NCBI GenBank assembly: GCA_947165615.1
Contig: CAMVBD010000073.1
Span: 1 to 6,965 of the forward strand
From: an uncultured Clostridia bacterium
GTDB taxonomy: Bacteria; Bacillota; Clostridia; Oscillospirales; Acutalibacteraceae
DNA: 6,965 nucleotides
Reading direction: 5' to 3'
Shown here: positions 5,933 through 6,965 of the stretch, one piece after another
Numbering within the stretch: the stretch's first letter is position 1
How the letters are laid out: each line of letters starts with the position of its first letter
The notes under the pieces: model-generated
Database searches by the model: none
The model's input: only the letters and a program-made list of their open reading frames with translations
What the model was told of the DNA's origin: nothing
Translations under genes and position numbers: made by a program

Positions 5933-6922
5933 TCAGATGGAGATCTCCATTGCGATGTTATAGAGATTCAGATCAATGCTCTTGGACATATTGAGCGCGT
6001 CAAAGATGTCAAAATCAATGATCTGCTCTTTCTGCATGGCGACGACGCGGTTGCCGATGCCGTCGAGCAGCAGATGCGCTGCGCGGGAGCCCATCTGGCT
6101 TGCGACGACGCGATCCTTTGCGGACGGAGAACCGCCGCGCTGCACGTGACCGAGAACGGTCGCGCGGCTTTCGACGCCGAGGTTGTGTTCGATGTATTTT
6201 GCGAGCGCCGAAACACCATTGATACCCTGCGACTCCAGCTTTTCGGTAACGCCTTCCGCAACGACGATAATAAAGTGCTCTTTGCCGGTCTTCTGCGTTC
6301 TGCGCATCCGTTCGATGATATCCTTTTCAATATCGAAGGGCAGCTCGGGGATCAGAATGGAGGTAGCGCCGATGGCGATACCGGCGTTGAGCGCCAGATA
6401 GCCTGCCCTTCTGCCCATGACCTCGACGACCGTGCAGCGGTCGTGAGACTCGCTGGTGTCGCGGATACGGTCGATCATATCCATAATGGTATTGAGGCAG
6501 GTATCGTAACCGATGGTATAATCGCAGCAGCCGATGTCGTTGTCGATGGTGCCGGGAATGCCGACACAGTTGATCCCGCGCAGGGACAGATCGCGCGCGC
6601 CGCGGAAAGAGCCGTCGCCGCCGATGACAACGATGCCCTCGATCTCATTTGCTTTACAGATCTCAATGGCCTTCTGCATGCCTTCTTCGGTTGCGAATTC
6701 CGGGCATCTGGCGGAGTAAAGCATTGTGCCGCCGCGATGGATGATATCCGAAACGCTTCTGAGATTCATTTCGAACATATCGCCCTGCATAAGTCCCAAA
6801 TAGCCTCTGCGGATACCGAGTACCCGCGCGCCGTTTTCACAGCCGGTCCGGACAACAGCGCGGATCGCGGCGTTCATCCCGGGGGCGTCGCCGCCGCTGG
6901 TAAGTACTGCAATAGTCTTCAT
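5933..6922 (-). CDS. pfkA: ATP-dependent 6-phosphofructokinase
   Basis: Cytoplasmic glycolytic enzyme that phosphorylates fructose 6-phosphate to fructose 1,6-bisphosphate using ATP. At 329 residues it has the usual length of the short bacterial PfkA family. Visible motifs are SGGDAPGMN (residues 9-17, nucleotide-phosphate loop), GGDGS (101-105), PGTIDND (123-129, with catalytic Asp127), MGR (169-171) and GHVQRGGSP near the C-terminus. Gly104 and Gly124 are the residues typical of ATP-using enzymes; pyrophosphate-dependent relatives carry Asp and Lys there. The ATG start lies 11 bases after an AGGAGG Shine-Dalgarno and gives the canonical short N-terminus before the first glycine loop. Residue 187, glutamate in the E. 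coli and Geobacillus effector site as I recall them, is threonine here, so allosteric control may differ. A terminator hairpin follows the stop. Its promoter is not seen in the 43 bases of upstream sequence available. Confidence 0.97.
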   Translation of the reverse strand: MKTIAVLTSGGDAPGMNAAIRAVVRTGCENGARVLGIRRGYLGLMQGDMFEMNLRSVSDIIHRGGTMLYSARCPEFATEEGMQKAIEICKANEIEGIVVIGGDGSFRGARDLSLRGINCVGIPGTIDNDIGCCDYTIGYDTCLNTIMDMIDRIRDTSESHDRCTVVEVMGRRAGYLALNAGIAIGATSILIPELPFDIEKDIIERMRRTQKTGKEHFIIVVAEGVTEKLESQGINGVSALAKYIEHNLGVESRATVLGHVQRGGSPSAKDRVVASQMGSRAAHLLLDGIGNRVVAMQKEQIIDFDIFDALNMSKSIDLNLYNIAMEISI

Positions 6923-6965
6923 AACGGAATTATCCTCCTGAAACGTAAAATCCTTGTATTTCCTT

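Noticed and set aside
6534..6639. Possibility that the phosphofructokinase is pyrophosphate-dependent
   Set aside because: It has Gly104 in GGDGS and Gly124 in PGTIDND, the ATP-type pair, instead of GGDD and PKTIDND.
6923..6965. Possible promoter or end of an upstream gene before pfkA
   Set aside because: Only 43 bases are available. Apart from the AGGAGG ribosome binding site, no convincing -35/-10 pair or stop codon context can be identified.

Overview
The window carries seven complete protein-coding genes, all on the minus strand. They are best read from high to low coordinates. Strong AGGAGG-type ribosome binding sites, a Firmicutes-style ATP phosphofructokinase, a KtrAB-type potassium uptake pair and the single-step diaminopimelate dehydrogenase branch of lysine synthesis together suggest a bacterium of moderate GC from the Bacillota, probably Clostridia. 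That placement is inferred from protein character; no rRNA or other taxonomic marker is present.

In transcription order: (1) pfkA, ATP-dependent 6-phosphofructokinase (6922-5933), followed by a GC-rich terminator hairpin. (2) A 134-base intergenic gap holding that terminator and a good sigma-A-like promoter for the next gene. (3) A 509-residue extended SDR (NAD-dependent epimerase/dehydratase family) with an unusual C-terminal four-cysteine zinc-ribbon-like domain (5798-4269). (4) A 69-base gap with a perfect 10-bp stem and T-run, a factor-independent terminator sitting directly upstream of the dapB ribosome binding site. (5) dapB (4199-3501) and ddh (3500-2556), which abut without a gap and encode consecutive chemistry in the dehydrogenase route from dihydrodipicolinate to meso-diaminopimelate (DapB, then Ddh). 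(6) A 48-base gap with a candidate extended -10 promoter. (7) pncC (2507-2013), a stand-alone CinA C-terminal amidohydrolase, overlapping ktrB (2016-679), which is followed after 11 bases by ktrA (667-26).

The genes fall into three units. The first two are single genes: pfkA in central glycolysis, and the SDR with its own promoter and terminator. The third is a compact run, dapB-ddh-pncC-ktrB-ktrA, joining cell-wall/lysine precursor synthesis, pyridine nucleotide salvage and potassium uptake. Close packing suggests co-transcription, though an internal promoter before pncC could uncouple the last three.

Most of the window is ordinary housekeeping DNA. I see no mobile element, CRISPR array, tRNA, rRNA or phage gene, and no clear new system. 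The points most worth a second look are the SDR/zinc-ribbon fusion, the terminator-like hairpin with no evident promoter between it and dapB, and substitutions at ligand-binding positions of KtrA, DapB and PfkA.
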